A DNA stretch of 64,000 bases, taken from Mesorhizobium sophorae (lineage in GTDB: Bacteria; Pseudomonadota; Alphaproteobacteria; Rhizobiales; Rhizobiaceae). Below the pieces are notes generated by a model, which ran no database searches, was not told the origin of the DNA, and saw nothing but the letters and a program-made list of their open reading frames with translations. Made by a program: the position numbers and the translations under genes. Every line of letters begins with the position of its first letter. The first letter of the stretch is position 1. The stretch covers positions 1,302,001-1,366,000 of the forward strand of contig NZ_NNRI01000022.1 of assembly GCF_002270415.1 (NCBI RefSeq), given 5' to 3'. Shown here piece by piece: positions 49,729-58,959 of this stretch.

Positions 49729-50985
49729 ATGACAAACAAGGAACATCATGGTCTGGCGTTGAGCGACGCGGTCAGGCTGGATGAATTCAATTTCGCCGAG
49801 ATCGTCAAGGGCTTGCCGGCTAAGGCGCGCATGGTGCTGTCGGCGGCAATGAACCTGCCGCGCGGATCGCTGAAGGTCAGGATGCCGGACGGACGCGCCG
49901 TGCTGGTCGGCGGCAAGGGACCGGGCCCGGACGCCGAACTGGTGCTCAAGAACTGGCGCTTGCCCGGCCGTGCCTTTTCCGGCGGCACGATCGGCCTTGC
50001 CGAATCCTACATGGACGGCGATTGGGAAAGCCCTGACGTCACCAGCTTCCTAGAGCTGTTCGTGGTCAATTCGGCCATCGGCGAACGCGTTGCTGGCGGC
50101 GCCAGCTGGCTCATCAACACCGTCCAGCGCATCCGGCACTGGTTCAACGAGAACACACGCACCGGCTCCAAGCGCAATGTTTCGGCGCATTACGATCTCG
50201 GCAACGCCTTCTACAAGGAATGGCTCGATCCGAGCATGACCTATTCCTCGGCACTCTATGCCACCGGTGCCAACGACCTCGAAAGCGCCCAGGCCGCCAA
50301 ATATCGCGCACTGGCCAAGGATACGGGGATCGGACCGAAGGATCACGTGCTGGAGATCGGCTGCGGCTGGGGCGGCTTCGCCGAATTCGCGGCTCGCGAG
50401 ATCGGCTGCCGTGTGACCGGGCTGACGATCAGCCGCGAGCAGCACGACTTCGCCAAGGCGCGCCTCGCCAAGGCCGGGCTTGCCGACAAGGTCGACATCA
50501 AGCTGCAGGACTATCGCGACGAAACCGGCACCTATGACCGCATCGCCTCGATCGAGATGTTCGAGGCGGTCGGCGAGAAGTACTGGCCGGTGTTCTTCGG
50601 CAAGATGAAAGCCTGCCTGAGGCCCGGCGGCACCGCGGGCCTGCAGATCATCACCATCAACGAAGCCGCCTACGACACGTATCGCGCAAGGCCGGATTTC
50701 ATCCAGCGCTATGTTTTCCCAGGTGGCATGCTGCCGACGCCGTCGATCCTGAAGGCACTCGGCAACGATCATGGGCTTGCCCATCTCCGCGAGCGGGTGT
50801 TTCCGGACGACTACGCGCGTACGCTCGCCGAATGGCGTCAGCGGTTCTGGGCGTCATGGGAAAAGATCGTCCCGCTTGGCTTCGACGACCGCTTCAAGAA
50901 GCTCTGGGAATTCTACCTGCATTATTGCGAGGCCGGCTTCCGCGCCAGCTACATCGACGTGCGCCAGGTGGTCTACAAGGCATAG
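49729..50985 (+). CDS. cfa: Cyclopropane-fatty-acyl-phospholipid synthase family methyltransferase
   Basis: ATG 49729 gives 418 residues (MTNKEHHGLALSDAVRLDEF). The N-terminal lipid-binding part has RAFSGGTIGLAESYMDGDWE; the SAM-dependent domain has NVSAHYDLGNAFYKEWLDPS, MTYSSALY, the SAM loop VLEIGCGWGGFAEFAA and TGLTISREQHDFA, and the active-site region SIEMFEAVGEKYW. It adds a methylene group to unsaturated acyl chains of phospholipids, usually in stationary phase or acid stress. An in-frame extension to 49393 is open but includes the DUF1365-like remnant and is rejected. Confidence 0.92.
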   Translation: MTNKEHHGLALSDAVRLDEFNFAEIVKGLPAKARMVLSAAMNLPRGSLKVRMPDGRAVLVGGKGPGPDAELVLKNWRLPGRAFSGGTIGLAESYMDGDWESPDVTSFLELFVVNSAIGERVAGGASWLINTVQRIRHWFNENTRTGSKRNVSAHYDLGNAFYKEWLDPSMTYSSALYATGANDLESAQAAKYRALAKDTGIGPKDHVLEIGCGWGGFAEFAAREIGCRVTGLTISREQHDFAKARLAKAGLADKVDIKLQDYRDETGTYDRIASIEMFEAVGEKYWPVFFGKMKACLRPGGTAGLQIITINEAAYDTYRARPDFIQRYVFPGGMLPTPSILKALGNDHGLAHLRERVFPDDYARTLAEWRQRFWASWEKIVPLGFDDRFKKLWEFYLHYCEAGFRASYIDVRQVVYKA

Positions 50986-51023
50986 AACCACGCTGCCGTA
51001 CCGGCGCGGACCTATGCCGACGG

Positions 51024-53003
51024 TCAGAGAAGGATTCGGTATTTCGCAAATCCCGCTTCGCCCTCTCCTACCGGCTCGATCTTCAGCGACCTCACCTCGG
51101 CAATGAAATCCTTTGCCTTGGCGCCGGTCTCGAACACGACGCTGGTTCCAGGCAGCGGCGCGAACGACCAGTTGCCGTCCGCCGACGGATTGATCGTGCC
51201 CTCGCTGACGATGTAGCGAACGATGACGTCGCGATTGGTGTCCGGCGCCTCGTAGATGATCTTCGAGGCATTGATCTCCGGGAAATTGCCGCCACCGCCG
51301 GCACGGTAGTTGTTGGTCGCAACGACAAATTTCTGTTTGGGATCAATTGGCTTGCCGCCAAACATCAAGTCGACGATGCGATTGGCGCCGGCATTCGCCA
51401 GTCCGCCCTTGGCATCGTATTTCGGCGGCTGCGACAGGTCTATCTCGTAGGTCACGCCGTCGATGACGTCGAAATTGTAGGACGGGAAGTCGGTGTTGAT
51501 GAGGGCCTGGTCGGCCTTGCCCGGTTCGATCCGGTTGAAGATGCCGGCCGACATTTCCAGCCACTCCTTCACCTGTGCGCCGGTGATTTCGACGGCCCGC
51601 ACGGTGTTCGGGTAGAGGTAGAGGTCGGCGACGTTCTTGATGGCGATGTCGCCCGCCGGCACGTCGGTATAGTAGTCGGCGCCGCTGCGTCCGCCGGCCT
51701 TGAAGGGTGCGGCGGCCGACAGCAGCGGCACGTCCTTCCATTGCGTGTTCTTGAGAATATCCTTCAGGTACCAGGTTTGCGCCTGGCTGACGACCTGCAC
51801 CGACGGATCGTCGGCGACCAGCGCGAAATAGGAATAAAGCGGAGCCGAGGTCTTGCCGACGGGACGGCGCACATAGGCAAGAGTTGCCTGGTGGTCCTGC
51901 TCGAGTGCCGCGATGATGCGCTTGTCGTCGGGAACGATCGGCTTGGCCTTGTTGTCGACGCGTTCGAAGATCGGCCGCGCCTCGGAGGTGGCGGAAACGA
52001 CCTTCCATCTCGACCCGTCGCGCTCCAGCATCAGGTCGACCAGCCCCATATGCGAGCCCCAGAAGCCGCCCATCACGGCGGGCTTGCCCTGCAGTGTGCC
52101 TTTTTGCGTGTCGACGCCGTCCAGCGACTGGAAGTCCTTCTTGCCGGGAAAGACCAGATGCTGGTGGCCGGTGAATACCGCATCGATGCCGTCGACACCG
52201 GCGACGAAGAACGACGCGTTCTCCATCATGTCGCCCTGCTTCACGTCGATGCCGGAATGTGAGAGCGTAATCACGATGTCGGCGCCTTCCTCCTTCATCT
52301 GCGGCACCCAGGCCTTGGCCGCCTGGACGATGTCGCGCGTCTTGACGTTGCCCTCCAGATTCTTGAGATCCCAGACCATGATCTGCGGCGGCACGAAGCC
52401 GATGATGCCGATCCTGATCGGCTGCTCTGCGCCTGACCCGTCCCTGATCTTCTTGTCGAGGATGACATAGGGCTTGAGATACAGCTTGTCGTCGCGCGGG
52501 TTCGCGGCAAGCTCGGTGCCGCGGATCAAATTGGCGCAGACAAAGGGGAAATTGGCGCCAGCCAGCACCTTGTCCATGAACGACAGGCCATAATTGAACT
52601 CGTGGTTGCCCAGCGTCGAGCATTCGTAGCCGAGCAGGTTCATGGCCTTCATGATCGGATGCAGGTCGCCATCCTTCATGCCCCTCTCATAGGCGATGTA
52701 GTCGCCCATTGGATTGCCCTGCAGCAGGTCGCCATTGTCGATGAGCATCGAATTGACGGCTTCCTTGCGCACTGCGTCGATCAAGGAAGCCGTGCGCGAT
52801 AGGCCCATCGTGTCGTTCGCTTTGTCGGCGTAGTAATCGTAAGGCAGCACGTTCACATGGATGTCGGTGGTTTCCATGATCCGAAGATGGGCCTGGTTGG
52901 CCTGGGCGCGGGCGGAGAACGGATGCAGCATGATCAACGCTCCAGCGGCGGCGGCACCGCCAAGGAGATCGCGGCGGGAGACGGGATGGAGCAGTCGAGA
53001 CAT
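51024..53003 (-). CDS. cpdB: 2',3'-cyclic-nucleotide 2'-phosphodiesterase/3'-nucleotidase
   Basis: ATG 53003, after GGAGGAGAAAAC, gives 659 residues with a twin-arginine signal (SRRDLLGGAAAAGALIML). The metallophosphatase domain has IMETTDIHVNVLPYDYYADK, MLIDNGDLLQGNPMGDYIA, LGNHEFNYGL and TLSHSGIDV and FTGHQHLVFPG. The C-terminal 5'-nucleotidase domain has the substrate-binding TNNYRAGGGGNFPE. It degrades RNA-derived cyclic nucleotides in the periplasm to scavenge phosphate and nucleosides. It converges with cfa. Confidence 0.92.
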   Translation of the reverse strand: MSRLLHPVSRRDLLGGAAAAGALIMLHPFSARAQANQAHLRIMETTDIHVNVLPYDYYADKANDTMGLSRTASLIDAVRKEAVNSMLIDNGDLLQGNPMGDYIAYERGMKDGDLHPIMKAMNLLGYECSTLGNHEFNYGLSFMDKVLAGANFPFVCANLIRGTELAANPRDDKLYLKPYVILDKKIRDGSGAEQPIRIGIIGFVPPQIMVWDLKNLEGNVKTRDIVQAAKAWVPQMKEEGADIVITLSHSGIDVKQGDMMENASFFVAGVDGIDAVFTGHQHLVFPGKKDFQSLDGVDTQKGTLQGKPAVMGGFWGSHMGLVDLMLERDGSRWKVVSATSEARPIFERVDNKAKPIVPDDKRIIAALEQDHQATLAYVRRPVGKTSAPLYSYFALVADDPSVQVVSQAQTWYLKDILKNTQWKDVPLLSAAAPFKAGGRSGADYYTDVPAGDIAIKNVADLYLYPNTVRAVEITGAQVKEWLEMSAGIFNRIEPGKADQALINTDFPSYNFDVIDGVTYEIDLSQPPKYDAKGGLANAGANRIVDLMFGGKPIDPKQKFVVATNNYRAGGGGNFPEINASKIIYEAPDTNRDVIVRYIVSEGTINPSADGNWSFAPLPGTSVVFETGAKAKDFIAEVRSLKIEPVGEGEAGFAKYRILL

Positions 53004-53143
53004 GTTTTCTCCTCCGACAACGTGACAAGCCTTGCCCCGAAGCGAACTTCGCGCTGAAACCCATCCGAGTCCATTCAAGAAGTCGAGCGCATAACGCCGC
53101 CACTCGATCAGCAACAGATGACGTGCGGATGAACGGTCTGGGG

Positions 53144-54418
53144 TCAGCCCTTGTCGTCGTCGCCCTGGGTGATCAGCCGCGCGCTGCGCTGGCCCGTCGC
53201 GTAGATCCATAGCCAGCTTAGTGAAACCGCAAGCCGGTTGCGAAAGCCGATCAGGAAATAGATGTGGGCTATGCCCCACAGCCACCATGCCGCCCAGCCG
53301 GTCAGCTTGATCCAGCCGAAATCGATCACAGCGGCGCGCTTGCCGATCGTGGCGAGGTCGCCGTCATGCCGGTAGCGGAACGGCCGTTGGCCGGTGTCGC
53401 CGGCAAGCCGCGCCTTCAGCGTGGCGGCGACATGACGGCCCTGCTGCTTGGCGGCCGGCGCCACGCCGGGAACGGGCCGCCCGTCCGGCCGCAGGACATG
53501 CGCGGCATCGCCGACGACGAAAATCTCCGGGCTGCCCGGCACGCTCAAGTCAGGCTCGACGAGCACCCTGCCCGCCCGGTCCGCCGCCGCGCCGAGCCAC
53601 TCGGCGGCAGGCGAGGCGGCGACGCCCGCTGCCCACAGGATTGTGCCCGCCGACAAGTGCTTGTCGCCGAAAACGACGCCTTCGGCGTCGCACCGCGTAA
53701 CAGCCCTGCCGAGTTCGATGGTCACACCGAGCCGCTCGAGCGCCTTCATCGCATAGTCGGAAAGTTTCGGTGCGAAGTTGGCCAGAATTCGGTCGCCGGC
53801 CTCGATCAGCACGACGCGCGTTTGTCGTGTATCGATGTTGCGGAATTCACCGCGCAGCGTGTCATGCGCCAGTTCGACGATGGTGCCGGCAAGCTCGACG
53901 CCGGTCGGCCCGCCACCGACGATCGCAATGGTCAGCAGCGCCTGGCGCTTGACGGGATCGATCTCGCGCTCGGCCTTCTCGAAGGCCAGCAGAATGCGCC
54001 GCCGAACCGTGGTGGCATCCTCCAGCGTCTTCAGGCCCGGCGCGAAAGGTTCCCATTCGTCGTGGCCGAAATAGGCGTGGCGCGCACCGGTGGCGAGCAG
54101 CAGGGTGTCGTAGGCGACAGCATTGCCATCATCGAGCAGCACGCGTTTGCCGGCACGGTCGACGCCGACGACATTGGCAAGCAGCGTCGTCACATCCTTG
54201 CGCTTGCGCAGGAGGTGGCGGACCGGCCATGCAATTTCGGACGTCGCCAGCGCCGTGGTCGCCACCTGGTAGAGCAGCGGCTGGAAGAGGTGATGATTAC
54301 GCTTGTCGATCATGGTGATGCTGACCGGCGCACCGGCAAGCGCTCGGGTGAATTCGAGACCGCCGAAACCTGCGCCGACAACAACGACATGATGGCTGGC
54401 CTGGTTCATCTCATTCAC
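53144..54418 (-). CDS. ndh: Type II NADH dehydrogenase (NDH-2)
   Basis: The 424-residue flavoprotein has FAD motif VVVGAGFGGLEFTRALAGAP, the NAD motif IAIVGGGPTGVELAGTIVEL and GTILWAAGVAASPAAEWLGA. A C-terminal amphipathic region (WWLWGIAHIYFLIGFRNRLA) attaches it to the membrane. It transfers electrons from NADH to quinone without pumping protons. No partner genes are adjacent. A second ATG lies three codons inside the start. Confidence 0.9.
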   Translation of the reverse strand: MNEMNQASHHVVVVGAGFGGLEFTRALAGAPVSITMIDKRNHHLFQPLLYQVATTALATSEIAWPVRHLLRKRKDVTTLLANVVGVDRAGKRVLLDDGNAVAYDTLLLATGARHAYFGHDEWEPFAPGLKTLEDATTVRRRILLAFEKAEREIDPVKRQALLTIAIVGGGPTGVELAGTIVELAHDTLRGEFRNIDTRQTRVVLIEAGDRILANFAPKLSDYAMKALERLGVTIELGRAVTRCDAEGVVFGDKHLSAGTILWAAGVAASPAAEWLGAAADRAGRVLVEPDLSVPGSPEIFVVGDAAHVLRPDGRPVPGVAPAAKQQGRHVAATLKARLAGDTGQRPFRYRHDGDLATIGKRAAVIDFGWIKLTGWAAWWLWGIAHIYFLIGFRNRLAVSLSWLWIYATGQRSARLITQGDDDKG

Positions 54419-54574
54419 CGCTAACGGGCAAGATTGCCTAGGCTAGATGTAGGTACTTTTGTGCATCGCAGCAACGCGGGGGTGGTGCCTGAGACTCGTC
54501 GTTCTATGTCGTGAACGCACATGTCGTATCGTGTCACGAGGTATAGCGTGATCAAATACGCGATGAGGTAAAGC

Positions 54575-55225
54575 ATGGCTAGCAATCATGACGACCAAGG
54601 TCCGGCGCAATATGCCTCTCCTCCCTGCTTCATGCATGAACTCGATCCCGCGTTTCAGACACCACTAACCGACTGGACCGACGTCCGGCGCTGGCGCAAG
54701 GCCGAGCGCGAACGCCTGATCGCCGCGCGTCTCGCCGTTTCGGCCGACGCGCGAACGGTGATGTCGCAGCGCATTGCGGAAGGTCTCGACGCAATCGTCG
54801 GCGAGATCGCCGGCCGCATGGTCAGTCTTTACTGGCCGTTTCGCGGTGAGCCGGACCTGCGGCCATGGATGGCGTCCGTCAATGCGCGCGGCGGCCGCAC
54901 CGCCCTGCCCGTCGTCATCGAGAAAGGTCAGCCGCTTATCTTTCGCGCCTACGCGCCGGGCGACCGGCTGGAAAAAGGTGTCTGGAACATCCCGATCCCG
55001 GCCGAGGGCGATCCGGTGCTGCCGGACATCGTCATTGCGCCAATCGTCGGCATCGATCCTAGAAACTACCGCCTGGGCTATGGCGGCGGGTTCTTCGATC
55101 GCACGCTGGCGGCGATGCCGTTCAAGCCGCTGGTGATCGGCGTCGGCTATGAGTTGCAGCGTATCGCCACCATCTACCCGCAGCCGCACGACATCCCGAT
55201 GGATCGGATCGTCACCGAGGCCTAA
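54575..55225 (+). CDS. 5-formyltetrahydrofolate cyclo-ligase
   Basis: The 216-residue product recycles 5-formyl-THF to 5,10-methenyl-THF. The family signature RLGYGGGFFDRTLAAM is intact, with ATP-binding RKAERERLIAARL near the start and GVWNIPIPAEGDPVLPDIVI in the middle. The N-terminus is ~35 residues longer than the E. coli enzyme (DQGPAQYASPPCFMHELDPA), so a later start is possible. AAAAGC follows a GATGAGGT purine stretch before the ATG. In alphaproteobacteria this gene often adjoins cell-division loci; here it stands alone. Confidence 0.88.
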   Translation: MASNHDDQGPAQYASPPCFMHELDPAFQTPLTDWTDVRRWRKAERERLIAARLAVSADARTVMSQRIAEGLDAIVGEIAGRMVSLYWPFRGEPDLRPWMASVNARGGRTALPVVIEKGQPLIFRAYAPGDRLEKGVWNIPIPAEGDPVLPDIVIAPIVGIDPRNYRLGYGGGFFDRTLAAMPFKPLVIGVGYELQRIATIYPQPHDIPMDRIVTEA

Positions 55226-55426
55226 GAGCCTGTTTGGAAAATGAGACCGGCTGGATTTCTGTTCCGCTGCGAAGCAGCGCAAATGTCATGTGACAAAAAT
55301 CCGATTTGGTCGATAAATAGTCTGATCTTTAAGGGAACCATGCCGCGGCGTTTCGACATGCGCTCCGGGCGGATCCAACAGTGTCCGGTAGCTCCTAGGA
55401 TTGGCTGCGTCACAACGGATGATAAG

Positions 55427-55840
55427 ATGATCGGACGAACCACAGCGGCGGCCCTTGCAATTGCGTTTTCCGTTTCGCCTTCGCAGGCGCAACCACAGCA
55501 TCGTTTACCGAGCGGCTATAAATGGGGCCGCTGCCTGCTTACTGTTGACGGTCAGACTCGCATATCCGGAAGATGCTACTATCAAATCGAGAAGGGCGGC
55601 GATTTTAATATCCAGGGGCCTCGGCAAGTTTTTGCAGGTATCGACTATCCTGATACGCATAGTGGGGCTGGTGAAATGTCCAAAGACTACTGGGCAGTAG
55701 TATACAAGGACGGTGATCTTTGGGAAGGCTATAGCAACTCGGACGTTTCCGAAACTCACGGTGACGAACGCTGGGAAGACCTTCGCCGCGAAGGCGCATG
55801 CTATGTTGGGAAGGACGTCCGGGTATGCCTTTGGCGTTAA
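55427..55840 (+). CDS. Cysteine-containing secreted protein of unknown function
   Basis: ATG 55427 gives 137 residues with a signal peptide (AAALAIAFSVSPSQAQPQH). The mature part has five Cys (GRCLLTV, GRCYYQI, GACYVGK, VRVCLWR) and many aromatic and acidic residues (YWAVVYKDGDLWEGYSNSDV), suggesting a small disulphide-bonded periplasmic protein. Base use is visibly more AT-rich than its neighbours. I recognise no family. Its TAA stop overlaps the stop of the convergent Lrp-type gene (shared TTAA at 55837-55840). Confidence 0.65.
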   Translation: MIGRTTAAALAIAFSVSPSQAQPQHRLPSGYKWGRCLLTVDGQTRISGRCYYQIEKGGDFNIQGPRQVFAGIDYPDTHSGAGEMSKDYWAVVYKDGDLWEGYSNSDVSETHGDERWEDLRREGACYVGKDVRVCLWR

Positions 55841-56310
55841 GCCATTTCCGGCTTCATGCCCATCGCCGTGCGGTCGACGATCTCACGCAAGGCGAATGAC
55901 GAGTTGATCTTGGTCACATGCGGCATCGCCGACAGCCATTCCTTGTGGATGCGTTCGTAGTCGACGAGATCCTTGGCCGCGATGCGCAGGATATAGTCGT
56001 ATTCGCCCGACATCAGGTGGCAGGACAGCACATTCGGGCAGCGCTTGATTGCCGCCTCGAAATCCGACAGCGTCTTCTCGAACTGTCCTGACAGCGAAAT
56101 ATGCACGATCGCCGTCATCTGATGGCCAAGGGCGGCATTGGAAAGCCGGGCATGGTAGCCGCGGATGGTTCCGGATTTCTCCAGATTGTCGAGCCTGCGC
56201 GAACAGGCCGACTGCGACAGGCCAACCTTCTCGGCCAGTGCAGCATTCGGTATCCTGCCATCCTTCTGCAAAGTCTCGAGAATGGCGATATCAATCCTGT
56301 CGAGCGGCAT
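55837..56310 (-). CDS. Lrp/AsnC-family transcriptional regulator
   Basis: ATG 56310 gives 157 residues (MPLDRIDIAILETLQKDGRI); an upstream frame is rejected. The HTH is NAALAEKVGLSQSACSRRLD and the C-terminal RAM domain has VLSCHLMSGEYDYILRIAAK with the effector-binding loop near FALREIVDRTAMG. It is divergent from ald, the usual arrangement of alanine-responsive Lrp regulators that switch on alanine dehydrogenase. It probably binds the TTTGCGCAA sites in the 156-bp gap. Confidence 0.88.
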   Translation of the reverse strand: MPLDRIDIAILETLQKDGRIPNAALAEKVGLSQSACSRRLDNLEKSGTIRGYHARLSNAALGHQMTAIVHISLSGQFEKTLSDFEAAIKRCPNVLSCHLMSGEYDYILRIAAKDLVDYERIHKEWLSAMPHVTKINSSFALREIVDRTAMGMKPEMA

Positions 56311-56340
56311 TTTTCGTGAATCCTGCGAATATCTTACCAT

Positions 56341-56378
56341 TTTGCGCAACGATTATCGAAAACCGCCCGTTTGCGCAA
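56341..56378. promoter_or_regulatory. Paired TTTGCGCAA sites between the Lrp-type gene and ald
   Basis: TTTGCGCAA, a near-palindrome, occurs exactly at 56341-56349 and again at 56370-56378, 29 bases apart. A related ATTCGCAAA follows near 56383 and CTGCGCAG near 56395. Such phased sites are as expected for an Lrp/AldR octamer that controls both divergent genes. No binding data exist; this is inferred from position and symmetry. Confidence 0.45.
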
Positions 56379-56466
56379 GCGCATTCGCAAACACCTGCGC
56401 AGCGATTTGTGGTTCACTCCACCTATACAGGGAACGAGCCCAAAAGGGCCGGATCAGGAGAAGAAA

Positions 56467-57582
56467 ATGCGCGTCGGCTGCCCCAAGGAAATCAAGAACC
56501 ACGAATATCGCGTCGGCCTAACGCCCGGCTCGGTCCGCGAATATGTCGCCCACGGCCATGAAGTGCTGGTCGAGACCGGCGCCGGCGCCGGCATCGGCGC
56601 CGATGACAATGCCTATCGCGCTGCCGGTGCGACAATCGCCAAGACGGCTGCCGACGTGTTCGCCAAGTCGGACATGATCGTCAAGGTCAAGGAGCCGCAG
56701 CCCAACGAATGGGCGCAGCTTCGCGAAGGCCAGATTCTCTACACCTATCTCCACCTGGCTCCGGACCCGGAGCAGACCAAGGGCCTGCTCGCTTCCGGTG
56801 TCACCGCAATCGCCTACGAAACCGTCACCGACGACCGTGGCGGCCTGCCGTTGCTGGCGCCGATGTCGGAAGTTGCCGGTCGGCTGTCGATCCAGGCCGG
56901 CGCAACGGCGCTGCAGAAGGCCAATGGCGGCCGCGGCGTGCTGCTTGGCGGCGTGCCCGGCGTGCTGCCCGGCAAGGTCACTGTGCTCGGCGGCGGCGTC
57001 GTTGGCTTGCATGCTGCCAGGATGGCGGTGGGGCTTGGCGCTGACGTCACCATCATCGATCGCTCGATCCCGCGCCTGCGCCAGCTCGACGACCTCTTCA
57101 CCGGCCGGGTGCACACGCGTTACTCGACTGTCGAGGCGCTCGAGGAGGAGTGCTTCTCGGCCGACATCGTCGTCGGCGCGGTGCTGATCCCGGGCGCCGC
57201 GGCGCCGAAGCTCGTCACGCGCGAAATGCTGTCCGGCATGAAGAAGGGATCCGTGCTGGTCGACGTCGCCATCGACCAGGGCGGCTGCTTCGAGACCTCG
57301 CACGCCACCACCCATGCCGAGCCAACCTACGAGGTTGACGGTGTCATCCATTACTGCGTCGCCAATATGCCCGGCGCGGTACCGGTGACGTCGGCCCACG
57401 CGCTCAACAACGCGACGCTTCATTATGGCCTGCAGCTTGCCGACAAGGGCCTGAAGGCGCTGGTCGATGACCACCATCTGCGCAATGGCCTCAACGTCCA
57501 CAAGGGCAAGATCACCAACCGCGCGGTCGCCGAGGCGCTAGGCTACGAACTGGTTGAGCCGAAAGCTGTTCTCGCGGCCTGA
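56467..57582 (+). CDS. ald: Alanine dehydrogenase
   Basis: ATG 56467, after CAGGAGAAGAAA, gives 371 residues (MRVGCPKEIKNHEYRVGLTP). It oxidatively deaminates alanine to pyruvate with NAD. Catalytic Lys and His are in VKVKEPQPNEWAQL and LYTYLHLAPD; the NAD motif is VTVLGGGVVGLHAARMAVGL and VDVAIDQGGCFETS follows. It links amino-nitrogen to the pyruvate pool and matters for nitrogen exchange in bacteroids. It is divergent from its probable Lrp-type regulator and has its own terminator. Confidence 0.96.
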   Translation: MRVGCPKEIKNHEYRVGLTPGSVREYVAHGHEVLVETGAGAGIGADDNAYRAAGATIAKTAADVFAKSDMIVKVKEPQPNEWAQLREGQILYTYLHLAPDPEQTKGLLASGVTAIAYETVTDDRGGLPLLAPMSEVAGRLSIQAGATALQKANGGRGVLLGGVPGVLPGKVTVLGGGVVGLHAARMAVGLGADVTIIDRSIPRLRQLDDLFTGRVHTRYSTVEALEEECFSADIVVGAVLIPGAAAPKLVTREMLSGMKKGSVLVDVAIDQGGCFETSHATTHAEPTYEVDGVIHYCVANMPGAVPVTSAHALNNATLHYGLQLADKGLKALVDDHHLRNGLNVHKGKITNRAVAEALGYELVEPKAVLAA

Positions 57583-57607
57583 TTCTCCTTCAGAATTCCT
57601 CCGTCAG

Positions 57608-57636
57608 CCCGCCGGTTCATGCCGGCGGGTTTTTTC
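57608..57636 (+). terminator. Rho-independent terminator of ald
   Basis: CCCGCCGG (57608-57615) pairs with CCGGCGGG (57622-57629) around TTCATG, followed directly by a T6 run. It lies 26 bases after the ald stop. Strong and unambiguous in the plus direction. Confidence 0.9.
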
Positions 57637-57673
57637 TTGGCGCGAAGGTTTTCTTGAGCTCGAGGCCGGGCAA

Positions 57674-57700
57674 CAAAAAAGCGGAGCCAAAGCCCCGCTT
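57674..57700 (-). terminator. Rho-independent terminator downstream of the DUF1203 gene
   Basis: On the minus strand AAGCGGGGCTTTGGCTCCGC forms a short stem followed by TTTTTTG. The plus-strand A-run is at 57674-57680. A second inverted repeat, ATTTGCCG ... CGGCAAAT at about 57712-57745, lies between it and the gene. Confidence 0.65.
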
Positions 57701-57817
57701 CCTAGATATCGAGATTTGCCGCCGGTTCATCCGCGGTCGGCAAATCGATCGACAATGGCTTTCTAGTGCGATTGTGCGACGGGAGTACGACAGGCCCTCA
57801 CCCAGCGTTCCAATGCC

Positions 57818-58285
57818 TCAGACGCGCTCGATGCGACACTGGTAGCAATTGTTGCGCGCCGAGCGGACATGGACGTAGGCGATATCGTCGCGCTCGAAGA
57901 GGGCCTCGGCCCGCGCTGTAATTGCTGCGGTCGGGATGACGCCGCCGCTGCCGTAGACGATACGATTGTCCCTGCCGTAGCCGCGCACGATATAGTCAGG
58001 GCTTTCGAGGATCTCGGGTAACACCTCGCTCTCGGCGGCGCGGTCGCATTCGTCGGCATGCAGGAAGATCGGTCCGGTTTCGGCATAGGGCTGAAGCTCC
58101 GGGAATGGCCGGTAGGCCAGAACGAGGTAAGCGTCGCCCGCGGCGATGTTCTTCAGACAGTGCCGGCAAGGCATGCCGTCACCGTCGGAAATCTTTCGCT
58201 CGGGCGTCTGGCCGTAGACGTCCGGGCCGCCGTGCTGAAGTGCCCTGACATTTTCGGTCGGCAGCGCTTTGAACTGAATGGTCAT
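57818..58285 (-). CDS. DUF1203 domain protein
   Basis: ATG 58285 gives 155 residues (MTIQFKALPTENVRALQHGG). The DUF1203 family pattern is clear: DGMPCRHCLKNIAAGDAYLV, LAYRPFPELQPYAETGPIFL, HADECDRA and the C-terminal YVHVRSARNNCYQCRIERV. CRHC, EC and YQC cysteines may bind metal. The function of the family is unknown. It stands alone between ald and the GNAT-sseA operon. Confidence 0.85.
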   Translation of the reverse strand: MTIQFKALPTENVRALQHGGPDVYGQTPERKISDGDGMPCRHCLKNIAAGDAYLVLAYRPFPELQPYAETGPIFLHADECDRAAESEVLPEILESPDYIVRGYGRDNRIVYGSGGVIPTAAITARAEALFERDDIAYVHVRSARNNCYQCRIERV

Positions 58286-58386
58286 GGTAGGATCTCCGGT
58301 GTTGTCCACCGGAAATTATGCCCTCAAGTTCACGCTTCCCACCCGATTCTTGCGCAGTGGCGGATGCTTCGGATTTTTGGCTGATG

Positions 58387-58959
58387 TCACGGCCGCATGA
58401 CGCTGGCCGAGCGTTCTCCGAAAGGCAGCGGATGCACGATTTCCTTCTTTTGCGCCACCGGCGCAAAGCCGAGCTTTTGGTAGAGCGGCAAAGCAGCCGG
58501 ATGATCGAGCGTGCAGGTCTGCACTGTCACCCGCTTCGGCCCGTACGACCACGCCGCTGCGATCGCCGCCCCCAGGAACCAGCGGCCGATGCCTTGCCCG
58601 GTCGCATGTTCCATCATGCCGAAATAGGCGAGCTCGACTTCTTCCGGCAGATGCGGCTTGAGGTCGAAGAAGCCGGCCGGCGCGCCGTCGAGGTAGAGCA
58701 CTCTGATGTCGCGGTCCTCGCGGTGGATGCCGGCCGAAAGCTCCTCGTCATCCAGCCTCAGCACGTTGACCCAGTGCCATTTGCGTCCCACCCGATCCAT
58801 CAAATAGCGGTAGAAATGCAGGGGAATGTCCTTGGTCTTCAGCAGCGCGACCTGACGGTTGTAGGGCACCGGCGGCGAATAGGCCGGCGGCACATGCATC
58901 TCGAGGAACGTCACCGTGACATCGATGTCTTCCAACGCGCCGTTTTCCATCGTCTTCAT
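58387..58959 (-). CDS. GNAT-family N-acetyltransferase
   Basis: ATG 58959 gives 190 residues. The acetyl-CoA region is present: ELAYFGMMEHATGQGIGRWF, LGAAIAAAWSYGPKRVTVQT, and LDHPAALPLYQKLGFAPVAQ, the C-terminal GNAT motif. The substrate is unknown. The start overlaps the stop of the mercaptopyruvate sulfurtransferase gene by four bases, so the two form one operon. A longer frame reads into sseA sequence and is rejected. Confidence 0.85.
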   Translation of the reverse strand: MKTMENGALEDIDVTVTFLEMHVPPAYSPPVPYNRQVALLKTKDIPLHFYRYLMDRVGRKWHWVNVLRLDDEELSAGIHREDRDIRVLYLDGAPAGFFDLKPHLPEEVELAYFGMMEHATGQGIGRWFLGAAIAAAWSYGPKRVTVQTCTLDHPAALPLYQKLGFAPVAQKKEIVHPLPFGERSASVMRP

